Shown in pieces: positions 56,401-63,381 of a stretch of 64,000 nt of DNA; position 1 is the first letter of the stretch; each line of letters starts with the position of its first letter. This stretch comes from Mesotaenium endlicherianum (taxonomy: Eukaryota > Streptophyta > Zygnematophyceae > Zygnematales > Mesotaeniaceae). Below the pieces are notes generated by a model. That model did no database searches, was not told where the DNA came from, and saw nothing but the letters and a program-made list of their open reading frames with translations. The stretch covers positions 166,187-230,186 of the forward strand of contig WELA01003606.1 of assembly GCA_009602735.1 (NCBI GenBank). The letters run 5' to 3'. The position numbers were made by a program, and so were the translations under genes.

Positions 56401-59180
56401 GACGTCAGGAGGAGGCCTGCAGCTGCTGAGCCTTGCTTGCTACCTGCAGCGTTTGCGAAGGCCCCAGCCTTAGCCCCAGGCCCAGGCCCAGGCCCAGCCC
56501 TAACCTCAGCCCCAGACCCTACCCTGGGGACTCCTGAAGGCCTGCCAGCCTCATCAGCCCTGAGGGGAAGGCTCATAGAAGCCTTAGGAGGAGGAAGGAG
56601 AGGGGGAGGAGGGGGAAGAGCAGCGCTGCTGTGCTGTCTCGTGGTCCCATCGGGGGCGGAGGAGGGGGAAGAAGCTGACCCTGCACCCATCTCTGCTCCT
56701 GCTCCTGCTCCCCAGTCAGAGCCCCTCGGGCCCGCCTCCCTGGGACTTTGAGGCACTCTGAGAAGCGGAGGGGCCAGCGCAGCTCCCGCGTCCCTTGGGC
56801 TTTGGGACGCTCTGGCGAAGGTGCCAGCTGGCGCAGCTCCCCCCTCTCTGGGGCTCTGGGATGCTCTTGGGGAGAGAGGGCGAGCTGGCGCCTCACCCTT
56901 CTCTCCTCGAGCTCTCCAAGCTCCCCTGCCAAACCCTCCCTGTCCCCCTTCCCGGGGGCTGTCACGCGCCCTGGGGGACGGATCCCGTGGACTAAAACCG
57001 TGAAGAGGAGGTGGGGGAGGAGGAGGAGGAGGAGGAGGAGGAGGAGGAGGAGGAGGAGAGTTTCTCTTGAGCTGCTGCTGCCACTGGCCGCCAGCTCCCG
57101 ACCCCCAGGCACCAGGCCCTCCTGCCCCTGCAGGAGCCCCCTTCGGTCCGAACCCCGGAGGCAAGCTGAGAGGCGAAGGCCTGGCCCTGTGCACGGGTGC
57201 GGGGATGGGCGCGAGTGTGGGCGTGGAGGTGGGCGTGAATGTGGGTGTGGGCGAGGGCATGGGGGGGTGCATGGGCTTGAGCCGGCTTCCCTGAGAAAAG
57301 CCCGGGGGAGCACCTGATGGAATAGTACTACTAGCACTATGAGTATGTCTGGCAGTGGGACTGCCATGGCGGGAGCCCAAAGGCGGCGGGTTGGAAGTAA
57401 GACCAGGATGAAGAGGAGGGTGGGGGTGAGGGTAAAGCAGATTGCTCGGAGCGGCGGCCGATAGATCACCAGCATCGCGGCCTTGTGTGTCTGTGGGGCC
57501 AACACCTGGCGCCCTCGCAGAGCCCCAAGCATGGGGTCCTTCCCTATCACGAGGGCTGACGCCTGGCGCCCCGGAAACGCCCCGACGGGCATGCTGGTCA
57601 TCCGCATCGCGGGCGGCAGAGCCTGGCGCCCTCAAAGATCCCCAATCCACGTGGCCTTGTGCGTCCCGCGGGCTGGCATCTGGCACTCTGGGAGAGCCCA
57701 CAGCAAGGGGAGGCCCCGGCCGGATTGCGGTCCTAGTACCACTAGCATTGATGCTAGAATTCTCGCTAGGCCACTCGCGACCGTGGCTTTGGCTACGGCT
57801 GTGGTTGTGGGTTTGCCCATGTTGGTAATGAGGGCTCAAACTCAATCGGGGGCTAAGAGGGCCTTGCCGAACCTCCCCCGCAATCACGCCGTGCCTAGTA
57901 TCTTCGCCCGAGCCTCTCCTGCCACCGAGTGGCGTCGCGTCAATGGGCCGGCTGCTGCCAGGCCTGTGTAGGAAGTGAGCTGCGCCAGACGTATTGAGAT
58001 GTGACGGCCGAGTTCCGGTCCTGGAGCCATCCCTCTCGCCCCAGCTCCCGCTGCCATCCCTGGGTGACAAGTGTGCGCTTGGGAAGGACTCAAGCGGGGC
58101 ATGGGCAAGCGACACACGCGGCTGCTTCCCCTGGCTGGCGAAGTGTCCAGAGTGGGCCTGAGATGGATACGACGAGCGATAGGCCTGGCTGGGGCCTACA
58201 CCGCCGCCGCCAGCTGCCTGAGCATAGGGTAGGGGTGCAGCCGGGGGACCCAATTGTGGCCCTGGGGGGGGCCTTAGGGGAGCCTTGGACCTCCCCTCCG
58301 GCTTTCTTCCTTCCCGCAACCAACCAAAGGTGTCATCCTCCGCAGGCCTGGGCCTCTTTGGAGGCGCGCCACTCCTGCCCCCGGGCGATTGCTCCCCACC
58401 CATACCCCTGGGGGAGCTATCCGACAGTCCTCGGATGCCGCCAGCAAGAGAGCTCCCCCGCTGGGCCCCACTTTGATCTACCCCTCTGTCGTCCTTCTCA
58501 CTCCTGCCAGCTGGCAAAGGAAGCACACGGTCGCCTGCCAAGGTTGTACCTGCCCCTATCTCCAACCTGGGGACATGGACAGCCCTCTCCCCCTCCCTCC
58601 TCCTCTCCCCATCCTCGTCAATTGGGCCCCTGCTGTGACCCACGCCCCCAGCAGGAGCATGCGCCGTCCCAGCAGCTGTACCGCGAGAGGCAGGCTCAAA
58701 TGGGACAGGAGCCCTTGCCTCCCCCTGCCCAGCCTCTAACCCATGCCCTACTCGTGGCCCTTGCCTCCTCTCCTCTCCTCTCCACTCGCATCGTATGGCC
58801 TGCTTCCCACTGCTACTTCTCTCCGCGCTGATGATACCATTCAAAGTCCTCCCTGTATCTGCAGCTGCTACAGCATGCCTGTCCCCCATTCGCTCATGAC
58901 TCCTCTTTCTTTGTACTTCGGTTACCTTGAGCCTCCCCTCTCCGCTGACTGTCTGGGGTATGGGAGCCGCGCCCGCAGCAACTTGACTTCTCAGTCCTTC
59001 GACTGGGCTACAACCTTCATCATGGTCAAAATCGATGTCAACTTCATCGTCCTCATTCAAGAAATCCTTGACAGTCTTCAGGACAGCCTCAGACCCCCAA
59101 GCTGCACCTGGTGCACCTGCACCTGCACCTGCCTGAACCTGGGGATTGACATCTCGACCGCTAGGTGGAGGTACGGCCAT
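29885..59180 (-). CDS. MOM1: MOM1-like silencing protein (PWWP-PHD-chromo-SNF2-like), 18 exons
   Basis: Exons inferred from splice signals and frame (minus strand, 5' to 3'): 59180-55875, 55709-55546, 55271-53385, 52693-51757, 50946-50828, 43175-42989, 42234-42109, 41522-41193, 40485-40342, 39796-39474, 39038-38942, 38355-38113, 37765-37496, 37167-35136, 34871-34435, 33872-33774, 33060-30439, 30169-29885. They sum to 13,608 nt (4,535 residues) and every junction keeps phase, which strongly supports the model. A TGA lies in frame 18 bases before the ATG. Domains in order: disordered N-terminus, PWWP, ER-rich helix, PHD, two chromodomains, degenerate SNF2 ATPase, MOM1-type helical block, coiled coil. 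MOM1 is a nuclear factor of plants that silences repeats and transposons, largely without changing DNA methylation. It derives from CHD3 remodellers and has a decayed ATPase. The 43239-50473 segment is treated as an assembly duplicate. A catalytically dead CHD3 paralogue is the alternative name. Confidence 0.72.
30439..33060 (-). CDS. MOM1: MOM1-like exon 17: low-complexity C-terminal region
   Basis: 874 codons. After the helical block (to about 32.9 kb) come Gly/Ala/Glu-rich and Gln-rich tracts (Q runs at 32.70 and 32.18 kb), then a basic helical stretch (about 31.8-31.6 kb, HQVLVKAQLRKSQQEARDWL and MRLKERQKQEERELLRLQQA). A further Pro/Ala-rich region ends in a helix at 30.55-30.44 kb (LRAQIDAAFYRHLASLP, LEAEELRLKCYIDGALREV) that runs into exon 18. 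Donor GAG|GTAGGG, phase 0. Confidence 0.65.
32895..34871 (-). CDS. MOM1: MOM1-like exons 15-17 (start): conserved helical block
   Basis: Exon 15 (34871-34435) ends in a helix: VHEQTRLLIERMELEIRRLC, SSLRMP. Exon 16 (33872-33774) reads VGEKAVELLRRLRNRM, LPDRPVLLAGIELSM. Exon 17 opens CWLAAEELGVGVDEEASLA, AAKKVLPLLG, AKTVEKMLQLKSQL. Joined, these give the series 'helix - LC..L.LP - helix - R.P..LLA..LSMCW.AA..L - D...SL..AKK'. As I remember it, this block follows the ATPase in MOM1 proteins and is absent from catalytic CHD3 proteins. It is the best single argument for the MOM1 assignment. All junctions are phase 0. Confidence 0.65.
33298..33356 (+). repeat. (CG)n(TG)n microsatellite in intron
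   Basis: An alternating purine-pyrimidine tract: a CG run followed by about 22 TG units, in the intron between exons 16 and 17. The same compound repeat occurs at 37289-37338. It produces spurious His-Thr and Cys-Val frames on both strands. Confidence 0.9.
35136..37167 (-). CDS. MOM1: MOM1-like exon 14: end of SNF2 region and disordered linker
   Basis: It opens with TIFRVTHPRERAVSVLRLF, TRGTAEERLLAQQ, the last helicase block (family form VxxYRLxTxGTIEE). A disordered Gln/Ser/Ala/Pro-rich region follows, containing a short block near 36.25 kb (FWSQYLLGASS) and long Ala and Glu runs. The donor CCAG|GTGCCC (35135) is weak. It is chosen because it alone gives the phase needed by exon 15; the open frame continues to 34876. 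Confidence 0.65.
37289..37340 (+). repeat. (CG)n(TG)n microsatellite in intron
   Basis: The second compound CG/TG tract, in the intron between exons 13 and 14. Its composition matches the repeat at 33298. No coding role. Confidence 0.9.
37496..39796 (-). CDS. MOM1: MOM1-like exons 10-13: degenerate SNF2 lobe 2
   Basis: Exon 10 (39796-39474) has YLRRTFKDVVPTTT and FWEAWVGADLTTYQAACYR. Exon 11 (39038-38942) has AILEKHAEVLMEAS and HDVLLHLLK. Exon 12 (38355-38113) has CCGHPYLVEEGL, VHAGGKLRVLDSIL and KVLIISQ (motif IV). Exon 13 (37765-37496) has RAMLETYLRRRFPSSMDVVRL, SSPEACRWGVGASDIDTVV and LFDSSLDLEADRE (motif V). Motif VI (Q-x-x-x-R-x-x-R-x-G-Q) is missing at the join to exon 14. The W-V core before the LTxYQ segment and the degenerate motif V resemble MOM1 more than active CHD3. 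Exon 10 might instead begin at 39903, also in frame. Confidence 0.75.
38417..38442 (+). repeat. (AC)n microsatellite in intron
   Basis: About 13 AC units in the intron between exons 11 and 12. Related CA-rich tracts lie in neighbouring introns (about 40807-40825, 43725-43762). Confidence 0.85.
40342..42234 (-). CDS. MOM1: MOM1-like exons 7-9: degenerate SNF2 ATPase lobe 1
   Basis: Exon 7 (42234-42109) has the SNF2 entry LREHQVAAREWLLRCL and FADAAGL. Exon 8 (41522-41193) continues GSKAVVVSFISSLA, so motif I reads DAAGLGSKA instead of DEMGLGKT. Motif Ia is present: LLLVPNEGVLASWERKFAEL. Exon 9 (40485-40342) carries the Walker B region as WQAVVVQESAARP (normally DEGH/DEAH) and LFLTPFPCS in place of LLTGTPLQN. 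The fold is recognisable, but the nucleotide-binding and hydrolysis residues are gone, as in MOM1, whose SNF2 region is non-catalytic. Junctions 42109/41522 and 41193/40485 are phase 0. Confidence 0.75.
42989..43175 (-). CDS. MOM1: MOM1-like exon 6: second chromodomain
   Basis: Joined to exon 5 it gives GEELLVKWKRLGRRKCTWEP, the core of the second chromodomain (V-K-W-x-x-L ... C-T-W-E), then an Ala-rich helix. It lies just outside the duplicated block and occurs once only. This fits the upstream block having been assembled twice. Confidence 0.78.
43239..49820. repeat. 6,582-bp exact repeat, copy 1 (probable assembly duplicate)
   Basis: It matches 50474-57055 at a constant offset of 7,235 with no difference found in any open frame or in the stretches compared base by base. 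It contains second copies of exons 5 (43711-43593), 4 (45458-44522), 3 (48036-46150) and 2 (48474-48311), and the 3' part of exon 1 (49820-48640). It ends in a (GGA)n tract immediately before the N run, as expected of a contig end in a simple repeat. Confidence 0.93.
45900..46135 (+). repeat. polypurine (GGA/AAG) minisatellite in intron 3
   Basis: Almost uninterrupted purines on the plus strand, with repeated GGAGGAGGACAAGGGAGGAGG-like units, in the intron between exons 3 and 4. The second copy is at 53135-53370. Such tracts can form triplex or G-rich structures. No protein is implied despite long Glu/Lys and Ser/Leu frames. Confidence 0.75.
49821..50473. other. assembly gap (653 N)
   Basis: A run of N between a (GGA)n tract and a C-tract. 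The sequence on either side is the same 6.6-kb block, so the two contigs probably overlap and the gap is not a real distance. Confidence 0.98.
50828..50946 (-). CDS. MOM1: MOM1-like exon 5: link into second chromodomain
   Basis: FRQEWAQPERILEQRK is the conserved segment that starts the second chromodomain in CHD3-type proteins (W-x-x-P-x-R-I-L). The strong donor CT|GTGAGT at 50827 leaves phase 2, which fits exon 6 (43175-42989) exactly. A nearer donor at 50868 does not. The real exon 6 lies beyond the duplicated block and the gap. Confidence 0.75.
51757..52693 (-). CDS. MOM1: MOM1-like exon 4: PHD finger and first chromodomain
   Basis: It joins exon 3 in frame to complete a C4HC3 PHD finger: CLTC, then IVCDGQGCHGTYHLYC and CDKC. 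PHD fingers of CHD3/MOM1 relatives read the histone H3 tail. An acidic/Ser linker follows. The first chromodomain reads EWEYYVKWRGLSHVHNAW, then a helix with ARCPRRLARYLERV. Donor AAG|GTATAC ends the exon at 51757. The CHD3 order PHD, chromo, chromo, ATPase is preserved. Confidence 0.82.
53385..55709 (-). CDS. MOM1: MOM1-like exons 2-3: PWWP domain and charged single helix
   Basis: Exon 2 (55709-55546) completes the PWWP: HEQGSGEVLWWPGEVLEES supplies the W-W-P motif, then ALFGAKGKAWKDM. PWWP domains bind methylated histone H3 (typically H3K36) together with DNA. Exon 3 (55271-53385) starts with the PWWP helical bundle (FEEMLAIFEGQQ ... FPEALKHARAKHK). It then forms a long E/R/K helix (about 55.15-54.80 kb, units such as EREREEEREREER), followed by low-complexity Pro/Ala/Gly and acidic tracts. 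It ends with the first zinc pair of the PHD finger, DDCLTCMEGGDL, at the donor AT|GTGAGC (53384). Confidence 0.8.
55875..59180 (-). CDS. MOM1: MOM1-like exon 1: disordered N-terminus and start of PWWP
   Basis: 1,102 codons. A short ordered start (AVLKTVKDFLNEDDEVDIDF) resembles an acidic helix. Then follows a very long Pro/Ser/Gly/Arg-rich region with degenerate repeats: units of the type ASPRDAQG/APGVSPRD (57.4-57.7 kb), SQSPREGG-type units (56.7-57.0 kb), a run of about 17 prolines encoded by (CCT)n at 57.0 kb, and a Gly/Thr/Ala tract encoded by CCTGTG hexamers (56.03-56.18 kb). The S-P-R units resemble proline-directed kinase sites. The exon ends in KAGDLVWAK, the first strand of the PWWP domain, followed by donor AAG|GTGGGT at 55874. 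Confidence 0.75.
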
Positions 59181-62100
59181 AAGATCTGATAAGGCTCATT
59201 CTGACTATTGATGTATTCGACAGCCTCAAAAGCACATCTTAGTGACACCCTTACCCACTCACAGAAGTCAGAATTCCAGTCGAATAGTGTAGAAGTCAAC
59301 TACTTCAAGCCTGCTCACTGCTGATACGACGTTAAAGTGACTGCTCAGTATCCGTGCGCATGATTTCGTTAGAGTTTGAAAAGTTTTGCTCATGACTATA
59401 AATTCCAGCTGTCAGAAATCAAAGAAGAACCAACTTTTACATGCACCTGTCTATTGAAAAACAGTCGTAGACTAAGAAATGTGGAGAAAATTTTTACGAT
59501 CAGGTAAGGTGCAGCGAAAATGGATAATGACGAAAGCCCGTCATGCCACTTTCGTGGCAGAACCGGAGGCCTTCTGAGATGAAGTTGCAATTTGTAGCAC
59601 TTTTAGTTCCTTGGCGATGCAAAAGAGTACCTCTTACGCTAGTTATTTTGCATGCGAAGCATCTCAAACAATCCATGCATTTGCGTATAGCGGTGCCTCG
59701 ATCACCTTTATAACCTTCAATACTCTGCAACCCCTCGAACTCGCAATCGATAATTGTGAATGGCAGAGAATGCCGAGAGAGGCCCGGAAATGGTCGATTA
59801 GAGCAAACTGGGAGCCAACTGCAAGTTGTGCAGGTCGACGAAGCGCACTGATGAAGCACTATTTTGCCATGTGCATGTCGTGCCCTGGTTGTGCCTGGTT
59901 GTGCCTATGCGCCAATATACGCAGCCAAGGCGCTGCCAGGCGCGGCCTGTGAAAATCAAACGACCGTCGCACGCGCAATCGCAAGAGCCATATATATGTG
60001 CTGGTTTGTGCTAATTAGTGGTCATTTTCAGGCACTTTCAGGGCCTTTCTTTTCACTTCCGAAGTGAAGGTCAAGCACTTCAGCCATCATGATATATCAT
60101 ATCCTGCCTAGCGACCATGGCAACTACTCTTTAAAGACGCATTCTTCCCACAGAGCTCATATGGCTGCCATCCCCAGCCATGCCACCACAAAGCACGAGA
60201 TGTTTTCCTTTAAAGTAAGTAGCTCATGAGTTCGTATGATAAGCGAGCATACACTTCGAGCTAGGTCTAAGTAGAAGGGTAGCTTTGAGAGACCCGGTGA
60301 GGGCTAAGGAGGAAATTTGAAGGAAGTTCTCGCCCCCCAGGTGGAGCTGCCAGGATTGCCTTGAAGATAACGCCTCTCGGGAGCCTGGTGGTGCATTGGA
60401 CCAAGGGTGAGAAAACGTCGAGCATACCCAAGATGGGGGGAGGCTTCTATGCCCTAGTACATATGTCTTTGATTAAGCACCACTTCAAGACAAGAGGAGC
60501 ACTCGTCGTCATCAGCAAAGTTACGGCCAGAGCTCACGAACAATGTGAGCCGGGAAGAGAACGCTGTAGGGTGTCCAACCACCAAAAAGTGATCAAGATA
60601 CACCTCAGCGGTCACACAAGAGAGTCTTGAGAAGCAACCAAGCCGAGATTGTCAATCAAGATTTACGAGTGCCGGACTATAGTGGAAGAATAACCAATGC
60701 AAATCCTTTTGAGGGAGCGATATGTGGAGGAGGACGTCCGGACGCCAATCCAGAATACCGAGGATGCCATCATGGAGTCCAACAGTTGGACGGCGTGCGA
60801 CTACTCATGTAGCTGCGACCTTCTACCAAGAGTACGACTGACAAGGAATAGGGGGCAAAATGGCCGTGCAATTGGCAAAGGAGAAGCTCAGCTATGTCGC
60901 AAGGGCCTGGTACAAGTTCCTATTGGGGGCAAAGAAGATAACACCAAGGGCGACACTGAGGGAAAAAGGTGCAACCGAAGCTCTAAAGTCTATTCAGATA
61001 AGATTTTCATAAGTTCTAAGGCAGTCCACACACTGGCTACAAGCAAGCTTTGCCAAGCTGAATGTATGTTATTAGCGAATGTATAAACACCAAGTATGCA
61101 AGCACACACAATCCGGATTGTTACATATACTCACAAGGCAATCTTGAACAACATATTGAAGCAATGTAATCTCGACTCCATTGCCATACGCAGTACATAA
61201 CTTGCTCCTACTTAGTGACGTACCAGCTATGGCAGTCCTCAGTCTCGCCACAACACGTTCTGCCAAAGCTGCCTGGTACAGTGCTGACCACGATGCAGAA
61301 CATGGCTACCTATCTGCTCATTGTGCCACTGCCGAGCTGGCTAGCCAGCTCATGTCTACTATACCCTGGTTAGCAGCTACTTACCGAATATCCCTTTTCA
61401 GCCCGTGCTGCTGGCAAATGCATCTACTGGTACCATCCTAAACTGCCCAGTGAGGCCTGCCTACCACGATGCCAGGTGGCGGAAAGCTAGGTACCTACCC
61501 AGGCTGTTCCACCGACCTGGGGGTCAGACTGGCTCATACTAAGCTGGGCTCCAGCCAAAGACGCTTTCTGGCCAGTGATGAGCCCTGGCCAAGCCCCTAC
61601 CCGGGCTCAACCACTTCCCACTCATCCTTACACATGTGACTCTATTCTTGAATTGGTAAATGATGATGAGTTTGAAGTTTGAATGGTTGAAAGGTAGTCT
61701 ACATTAGGCAATGCTCATGGGCTCGGTGCAAGCAAGGGCTATATATAGAGGGATCATACGGCTGGATGAATTGGCCTCACGTAACACATTGTAACCACAT
61801 TTGCGCAAGCGAAGCAAAGACGCTTACGAGGAGGACAGTGACATATTTACGCTTGCACTACGCTACGATAAGAGGGCAAGCAGATGATAGCGAATCAATG
61901 AGCAACGCTAAATGGCAACTACCAACCATTGAGAGAAACAGCTACACCTTTTCTTCTTCCTAACGCCTAGTCATGCAAGGGTCACATTGACAGAAAGTGC
62001 GTGATTTACACCGATAGCTCACTTTCTCAAGGCCTAAGAAGACTGTAACAGGGACGACAGCTGTTGCGGCATTTGGACCATTGATGCCCAAAACTTTGAG

Positions 62101-62271
62101 ACCACCAACAGAGAAAGCCACGGGGGCACACCAACACTGCCGAGGTACTCCCAAGTATACCATCAATCTGCCCGCGATTCACGACAGGCTATTTGTTGTA
62201 GGAGAGAATGCCCACTGTGAAATGGATGGAACACAAAAATGAGGGGCTTCTATGAATAAGTGTTAAGCGTT
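59181..62271. other. intergenic region, nothing firmly recognised
   Basis: This includes the upstream region of the MOM1-like gene (59.2-59.6 kb). Around 60.3-61.1 kb the plus strand has fragments with codon-like composition (for example AKEKLSYVARAWYKFLLGAKK) that might be an old mobile-element relic, but frames are short and no conserved motif is visible. The rest shows only short chance frames. Confidence 0.35.
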
Positions 62272-63381
62272 CTACCTCGGAAAATATCTCATGAACCACA
62301 GATTCATCCTGAGCAAGAAAGGAACCCGTCCTTGGGGTCCTTCGGTTGCATCGTCCTCCAAATCCTTGTCCAGGAGTTGTGAAGAGAAGGCAAGCCTGAT
62401 GCGCACGGCAGCAATCAAGTCCCGCATCGCCTGCAAGGAGTCCTCCCCGCAATACAGCAGCCATGCAACAATCTGCAGGAGCATGCGCCGGCTCAGGAGG
62501 AGCCTGATGGAGTCGCCGCCCCTGCTCTTTTCCCGGAACATATTCACGTACACCGACTGCAACCGCCCGAGCTGGCGGGTGCTCTTCCCAAAGCGGTCGG
62601 CGCGCCGCACCTCCGCAGCCTCCGGGTCTTGCCGCCTCCCAGCAGTGACACTCCTCGACGATCCTCCTCCGCCACCGCCGCCGTCGTCGGCGGCGCCGCC
62701 GTGGCCACTGGCACCGACGGCGCAGCCGCCACTGCTCGCATGATTGTTGTCGTCGCTGTCGCCGTAGAGCAGCTGCACGACCACCGCGTACTGCAGTTCT
62801 GTCGTGAAGTCGGAGAAGGCGCGCGACGTGCGCTCCACCTCCTGCTCAGAGGGCGCGTGCAGCGCGTAGTGTTGTCGGACGTTTTGCAGTGCGCGGAAGT
62901 CGTCCGCAGTGGCCGCCATGAAGAACCGATGGAGCACGCGCGGATGGAACCAGTCTGTGATCGTTTCCAGGGGGGCGGATCCGGCGGTGCCCGGCTCCCG
63001 GAGGGCCGCCGTCTGACGCACGGACGCATGCGTGGCGTGCACATGGAACGGGACGAGGCGCGCCCACGCCCTGACAGGTGGCTCCAGGGGGCCCGAGTGC
63101 AGCCGGGCCCAACGACGCAGCCATCCGCTCAGCCAGAGGCACTTGGCGTCGTATGGCACAAACAGCAGGCTGCCGAGGAGGTACAGCGCGACGGCAGCGC
63201 CGCCCAGCGCAGAGGCGGCAGCGCCGTGCACGGTGGAGCTGTTGCCCATGCCAGCCAGGAGGAACAGCACCTGGCCCAAAAGGAGCGCTTCCTGGAGCAT
63301 GTTGAGGCTCAGGCTGCGGCACGGGTGCAGGTGGTACTGCAGGAGCATGGCCGCCAGGGTGACGCACAGGGTCAGCATCGC
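62272..63381 (-). CDS. last exon of a multipass membrane protein, partial
   Basis: It opens after an acceptor (TGTGCGTGCAG|GCGATG, 63381) and runs 369 codons to TAG 62272. Three hydrophobic segments come first: MLTLCVTLAAMLLQYHL; EALLLGQVLFLLAGM; and an Ala/Leu-rich segment ending VALYLLGSLLFV. A hydrophilic tail follows with a Gly/Ser-rich loop (about 62.65-62.75 kb) and a last hydrophobic helix (LLSRRMLLQIVAWLLYCG). The pattern 'P-x-x-x-L-N-x-L-(Q/E)-x-x-x-L ... G' after the first helix resembles the C-terminal TRP-like segment of large algal adhesion-type membrane proteins. That resemblance is tentative. Upstream exons lie beyond the window or in 63.4-64 kb. GC-rich like the MOM1-like gene. 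Confidence 0.5.
   Translation of the reverse strand, partial: AMLTLCVTLAAMLLQYHLHPCRSLSLNMLQEALLLGQVLFLLAGMGNSSTVHGAAASALGGAAVALYLLGSLLFVPYDAKCLWLSGWLRRWARLHSGPLEPPVRAWARLVPFHVHATHASVRQTAALREPGTAGSAPLETITDWFHPRVLHRFFMAATADDFRALQNVRQHYALHAPSEQEVERTSRAFSDFTTELQYAVVVQLLYGDSDDNNHASSGGCAVGASGHGGAADDGGGGGGGSSRSVTAGRRQDPEAAEVRRADRFGKSTRQLGRLQSVYVNMFREKSRGGDSIRLLLSRRMLLQIVAWLLYCGEDSLQAMRDLIAAVRIRLAFSSQLLDKDLEDDATEGPQGRVPFLLRMNLWFMRYFPR

Larger units (their letters stand above)
50474..57055. repeat. 6,582-bp exact repeat, copy 2
   Basis: It begins in a C-tract (10 C) that is also present in copy 1 at 43239-43248. In copy 1 unique sequence with exon 6 continues beyond it, and in copy 2 unique sequence with the rest of exon 1 continues at the other end. 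One merged copy gives a complete, phase-consistent gene. Confidence 0.93.

Noticed and set aside
43239-57055. A genuine tandem duplication of exons 1-5
   Set aside because: The copies appear identical in introns as well as exons and are bounded exactly by low-complexity contig ends and a run of N. An assembly overlap explains this more simply, although reads are needed to prove it.
60361-61086. Possible coding region on the plus strand (frames of 89 and 129 codons)
   Set aside because: The frames are short, overlap in different phases, and show no motif beyond one helix-like stretch. At most an old element relic.
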